From assembly GCF_016786325.1 (NCBI RefSeq), contig NZ_JADWYU010000188.1, positions 1 through 38,609 on the forward strand: 38,609 bases of DNA, written 5' to 3'. This stretch comes from Frankia nepalensis. GTDB taxonomy: Bacteria; Actinomycetota; Actinomycetes; Frankiales; Frankiaceae. Position numbers and translations under genes: made by a program. This document shows, piece by piece, positions 34,598 through 38,609 of this stretch. Position 1 is the stretch's first letter. Each line of letters opens with the position of its first letter. Below the pieces are notes generated by a model that searched no databases, was not told where the DNA came from, and worked only from the letters and a program-made list of their open reading frames with translations.

Positions 34598-35188
34598 TCA
34601 GATCACGACGCCGGCGGCGCGCAGGTACCGGTTGACCCGGGACGCCCGCAGCACGGCGCCGATGTCGTCCTCGTCGATCACGCCGGGGCGGGTTGGCTCG
34701 TCGCCGGTGACCATCCCGGCGGTCGCCGCGTCGCCGGGGCCGGCCGGAGCGAGGCCCGCGGCCGGCCGGTCGTCCGGCGCCCGGCCGGCGGCGGCGCCGG
34801 GATGTGCTCCGTCGATGCCGTCCTTGAAATCCTTGAAGTCCTTGCTGTCTTTCGTGTCCTTGAAGTCCTTGCTGTCTTTGCGATCCTTCCAGTCCTTGAG
34901 GTCCTTCCAGTCCTTGTTGTCCTTGTTGTCCTTGTGATCCTTGAAGTCCTTGCCGTCCTTGAGGTCCTTCCATTTGGGCGCCTGCGCGACGGGGTCGGCC
35001 GTGGCTGGCCGGGGAGTCGCGAGGCCGGTGCCCGCGAGGCCGGCGCGGCCGGGCGCGGGGGTTGCGACGGCGTCGCCGAGCGGCTCCTGGCCGGTACCGC
35101 CCGGCCGGCGCAGGAGGGTGAGCAGGTCTCGGCGGTCAGCGGCGGACAGGAATGGCCGGACGCGGGTCTCGTCGATCGTCCAGGACAT
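34598..35188 (-). CDS. Lys-Asp-X triplet repeat protein, candidate modified peptide precursor
   Basis: A 196-residue protein unlike any family I know. ATG 35188 has an AGGGAGGA ribosome binding site. Residues 1-30 (MSWTIDETRVRPFLSAADRR...) could form an amphipathic leader helix; 31-70 are Pro/Gly/Ala-rich. Residues 74-124 are seventeen unbroken triplets Lys-Asp-X, where X reads L G F H N N W L W R S F T S F F G. A Pro/Gly linker and an acidic-then-basic tail (GVIDEDDIGAVL...RYLRAAGVVI) follow. No signal peptide is present. The gene is followed after 29 bases by two ATP-grasp-type genes and then two oxygenase genes. I infer a ribosomal precursor whose repeated Lys/Asp side chains are ligated and hydroxylated. 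A structural charged helix is the main alternative, and collagen is ruled out by the lack of regular glycine. Confidence 0.8.
   Translation of the reverse strand: MSWTIDETRVRPFLSAADRRDLLTLLRRPGGTGQEPLGDAVATPAPGRAGLAGTGLATPRPATADPVAQAPKWKDLKDGKDFKDHKDNKDNKDWKDLKDWKDRKDSKDFKDTKDSKDFKDFKDGIDGAHPGAAAGRAPDDRPAAGLAPAGPGDAATAGMVTGDEPTRPGVIDEDDIGAVLRASRVNRYLRAAGVVI
34817..34969 (-). repeat. 9-bp tandem array encoding (Lys-Asp-X)17
   Basis: Seventeen 9-bp units of the form AAG GAC NNN. Lys is AAG in fifteen units and AAA in two; Asp is GAC in fourteen and GAT in three. The third codon varies widely (ctc, ggc, ttc, cac, aac, tgg, cgc, agc, acg). A 27-bp segment KDS-KDF-KD(T/F) occurs twice in a row, a sign of internal duplication. 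Synonymous changes with constant Lys-Asp suggest selection on the protein. Confidence 0.95.
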
Positions 35189-36488
35189 CGGCGGGCCTCC
35201 TCCCTGTGCCCGCGGTGCCCAGGTGGTCGGCGCCATCGGCCGGGGTTCCCGCCGGATCGGCGGAGCCCAGGGTCCCTGCTGGATCGGCGACAGGGTCCCT
35301 GCCGGATCGGCGACGGGTTTCCTCCCGGATCGGCGACGGGTTTCCTCCCGGATCGGCGACAGGGTTCCTCCCGGATCGGCGAAGCCGATCTGGGAGGTCG
35401 GCGATCTGGGAGGTCGGCAATCCGAGGGCTCGGCGATCTGGGACGTCGGCGATCCAGCAGGTCTGCTGGGGGGTCGGGGCCGGGGACGCCGTTGAAGCTG
35501 GCGCATGCGCGGGATCGGTGCGGTAAAGGGACAACGCGGCAGCGAGCAGGCGCTGCGCATGCGGGTAGTGGGGGTTGAGGTTGCAGATCAGGTGGTCGAC
35601 GCCGAGCGCCTCGTAGCGGCGCAGCCCGGCGGCGACCGCCTCCGGCGTGCCGGCGAGTACCGGGTAGTCGGGCGGCGGGTGCGGCGACGGGTGGCCGGGG
35701 GCGCGCGGCGCGACGTTGACGCCCACGGTGACGCCCAGCGTCGCCGGGTCCCGTCCCTCGGCGGCGCAGGCGGCGCGCGCCATGGTGCGCACGCCGGCAA
35801 GTTCGCCGGTCGCCGAGCCTGTCTGGCCGGCGGCGGCGCCAACCTTCCGCGGGTCGTCCGGCTGCGGCCCGTCCGACGGGTCGTCCGGTGGCGGCGCGCC
35901 GTACCAGCAGGTGTTCCACAAGTCGGCGTACCGGGCGGCGAGGCGCAGCAGGCGGGGGCCGCCGCCGCCGACGAGCACGGGGATCCGTCGGCGCGGCGCG
36001 GGCCGCAGCTCGGCGTCGCGCAGCCGGTGGAAGGGCCCGTCATGGTCGGCGTGGCCGGTGCGCAGCAGCGCGGTGATGATCTCCAGTTGCTCGGCGAGCC
36101 GCTCGGCGCGGTGGTCGAACGGCAGGCCGAACGCGTCGAACTCGGGCTGGTGCCAGCCGGCGCCGAGGCCGAGGACGAGCCGCCCGCGGGAGATCTCGTC
36201 GAGCGTCACCGCCATCTTCGCGAGTACGCCGGGATGGCGGAACGCCGCGCACAGTACGAACGTGCCGAGCGTCACTCGATTGGTCGCCTCGGCGAGCGCG
36301 GACAGCGTCGTCCACGACTCCCAGGCGCCCTCGGTGGGCGCGCCGGGGGAGCGGAACAGCAGATGGTCGAATACCCAGACCGAGTCGAAACCCGCCCCCT
36401 CAGCTTGTAACGCGAGATCGCGGATGTCGAGGTAGGACGGCTGTTTCCACGGATACTCGGTGAGCGGAAGCACGACACCGACCCGCAT
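35136..36488 (-). CDS. LLM class F420-dependent oxidoreductase with repeat-derived tail
   Basis: Luciferase-like monooxygenase fold enzyme, 450 residues, of which about 320 are the normal domain. ATG 36488 (one codon after GTG 36491) has a GGGAGGG ribosome binding site. Landmarks are VGVVLPLTEYPW, FDSVWVFDHLLF, RVTLGTFVLCAAFRHPGVLAK, DEISRGRLVLGLGAGWHQPEF, PFDHRAERLAEQLEII, IPVLVGGGGPRLLRLAARYADLWN, then GTPEAVAAGLRRYEALGVDH and the family end. The last 125 residues (Arg/Pro/Asp-rich, such as SPIREETRRRSGR) are translated from tandem repeats and overlap the start of the next gene by 53 bases. They are probably non-functional, or the gene originally stopped earlier. Being first in the operon, it may supply an F420-dependent redox step; it could also be unrelated. 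Confidence 0.82.
   Translation of the reverse strand: MRVGVVLPLTEYPWKQPSYLDIRDLALQAEGAGFDSVWVFDHLLFRSPGAPTEGAWESWTTLSALAEATNRVTLGTFVLCAAFRHPGVLAKMAVTLDEISRGRLVLGLGAGWHQPEFDAFGLPFDHRAERLAEQLEIITALLRTGHADHDGPFHRLRDAELRPAPRRRIPVLVGGGGPRLLRLAARYADLWNTCWYGAPPPDDPSDGPQPDDPRKVGAAAGQTGSATGELAGVRTMARAACAAEGRDPATLGVTVGVNVAPRAPGHPSPHPPPDYPVLAGTPEAVAAGLRRYEALGVDHLICNLNPHYPHAQRLLAAALSLYRTDPAHAPASTASPAPTPQQTCWIADVPDRRALGLPTSQIADLPDRLRRSGRNPVADPGGNPSPIREETRRRSGRDPVADPAGTLGSADPAGTPADGADHLGTAGTGRRPADVLDDRRDPRPAIPVRR
35255..35383 (-). repeat. 23-bp tandem repeat array
   Basis: GATCGGCGAC(A)GGG... units of 23 bp begin at 35282, 35305, 35328 and 35351, with a 27-bp variant at 35255 and a partial copy at 35374. 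The unit is not a multiple of three and all three minus-strand frames stay open through it. The last partial unit forms GATCGGC-GAA-GCCGATC (35374-35390), a 7-bp hairpin. Confidence 0.9.
35387..35466 (-). repeat. 16-bp tandem repeat array
   Basis: Five units of 16 bp related to GATCTGGGAGGTCGGC at 35387, 35403, 35419, 35435 and 35451; the first two are identical and the others diverge. It directly follows the 23-bp array and shares the GATC core, so both may derive from one ancestral unit. It is translated as part of the LLM tail. Confidence 0.9.
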
Positions 36489-36695
36489 CACGCCCTCCCC
36501 ACTCGCTGGCGTTCTGAGCGTAGGGCGAAGCGGTCGGCGGCGCGGAGTTTTCCCGTGGAATACGTGTTAGCACTGAGTGGACTGGCGGCGGACGCGACCG
36601 TGAAGGGAAAGACGGGCCCCGCCGGCCGCCTGGGCCGTGGCCGGCTCCGGCGGCGGGCGGGACCCGTCAGCGCCGATCTGTCGTCGGCCGAGCGT

Positions 36696-36713
36696 GGATC
36701 TCGGCCGAGATTC
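36696..36713 (-). terminator. Hairpin after malate dehydrogenase
   Basis: ATCTCGGCCGAGAT (36698-36711) is a perfect 14-bp palindrome that extends to a 7-bp RNA stem with a GGCC loop. It begins five bases after the malate dehydrogenase stop codon on the minus strand. Confidence 0.5.
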
Positions 36714-36718
36714 CTCGG

Positions 36719-38609
<1,891 letters not shown>

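Noticed and set aside
34598-35188. Collagen-like protein
   Set aside because: The triplets are Lys-Asp-X with glycine in only two units, so a collagen triple helix cannot form.
35255-35466. CRISPR array
   Set aside because: Units are contiguous (23 and 16 bp) with no unique spacers, and no cas gene is present.

Overview
The window is very GC-rich (clearly above 70% in coding DNA), uses GTG and even TTG starts, and carries two F420-type oxidoreductases, a large NAD-glutamate dehydrogenase and actinobacterial lipoproteins. This points to an actinomycete. The mixture of genes resembles Frankia and relatives (Frankia, Parafrankia, Pseudofrankia), but the genus is an inference from memory of gene types, not from a search. 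I saw no rRNA, tRNA, insertion sequence, phage gene or CRISPR array.

Left part (1-15 kb): mostly single-gene housekeeping and accessory units. They are a GNAT acetyltransferase, an FdhF/YdeP-type molybdopterin oxidoreductase, a FabG-like short-chain reductase, a GabT-like class III aminotransferase, an OmpA-domain lipoprotein, a PPOX F420 enzyme, an unknown helical protein, an M48 metalloprotease, a short form of the large NAD-glutamate dehydrogenase and a small lipoprotein. Several are separated by hairpins that look like terminators.

Middle part (15-27 kb): a probable uptake and catabolism locus. On the plus strand, a creatininase-family amidohydrolase overlaps a CrtI/PYROXD2-like FAD oxidoreductase by 4 bases. 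Converging on it from the minus strand is a chain made of a MetV/MetF-like methylenetetrahydrofolate reductase, a cytosine-deaminase-like amidohydrolase, an ABC ATPase, a permease and an NMT1/SsuA-type binding lipoprotein, closed by a perfect 15-bp hairpin, then an FAD-linked oxidase. Together these suggest import and opening of a small nitrogen heterocycle with a one-carbon (folate) branch; the substrate is unknown. A 1-pyrroline-5-carboxylate dehydrogenase lies just upstream. With GabT and the glutamate dehydrogenase it could feed nitrogen through glutamate.

Right part (27-36.5 kb), the most interesting: a TIR-NB-ARC-TPR STAND protein abuts, tail to tail, a compact six-gene minus-strand operon. 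That operon encodes an LLM F420-type oxidoreductase, a 196-residue protein with seventeen uninterrupted Lys-Asp-X triplets, a degenerate ATP-grasp-like protein, an intact RimK/graspetide-like ATP-grasp ligase, and two different Fe(II)/2-oxoglutarate oxygenases. I read this as a candidate, apparently undescribed, ribosomal peptide modification system in which the (KDX)17 tract is the core. Ligation (Lys-Asp or Asp-X linkage) and hydroxylation would be the modifications. The chemistry is inference; the gene order, spacing and motifs are visible. The LLM reading frame is extended through two tandem-repeat arrays (23 bp and 16 bp) into the start of the repeat-protein gene.

The window ends with malate dehydrogenase (apparently leaderless), a small two-helix membrane protein and about 500 bases without a convincing gene. 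A recurring trait is short tandem repeats that lengthen disordered segments in otherwise ordinary enzymes (glutamate dehydrogenase, MTHFR, LLM and others).
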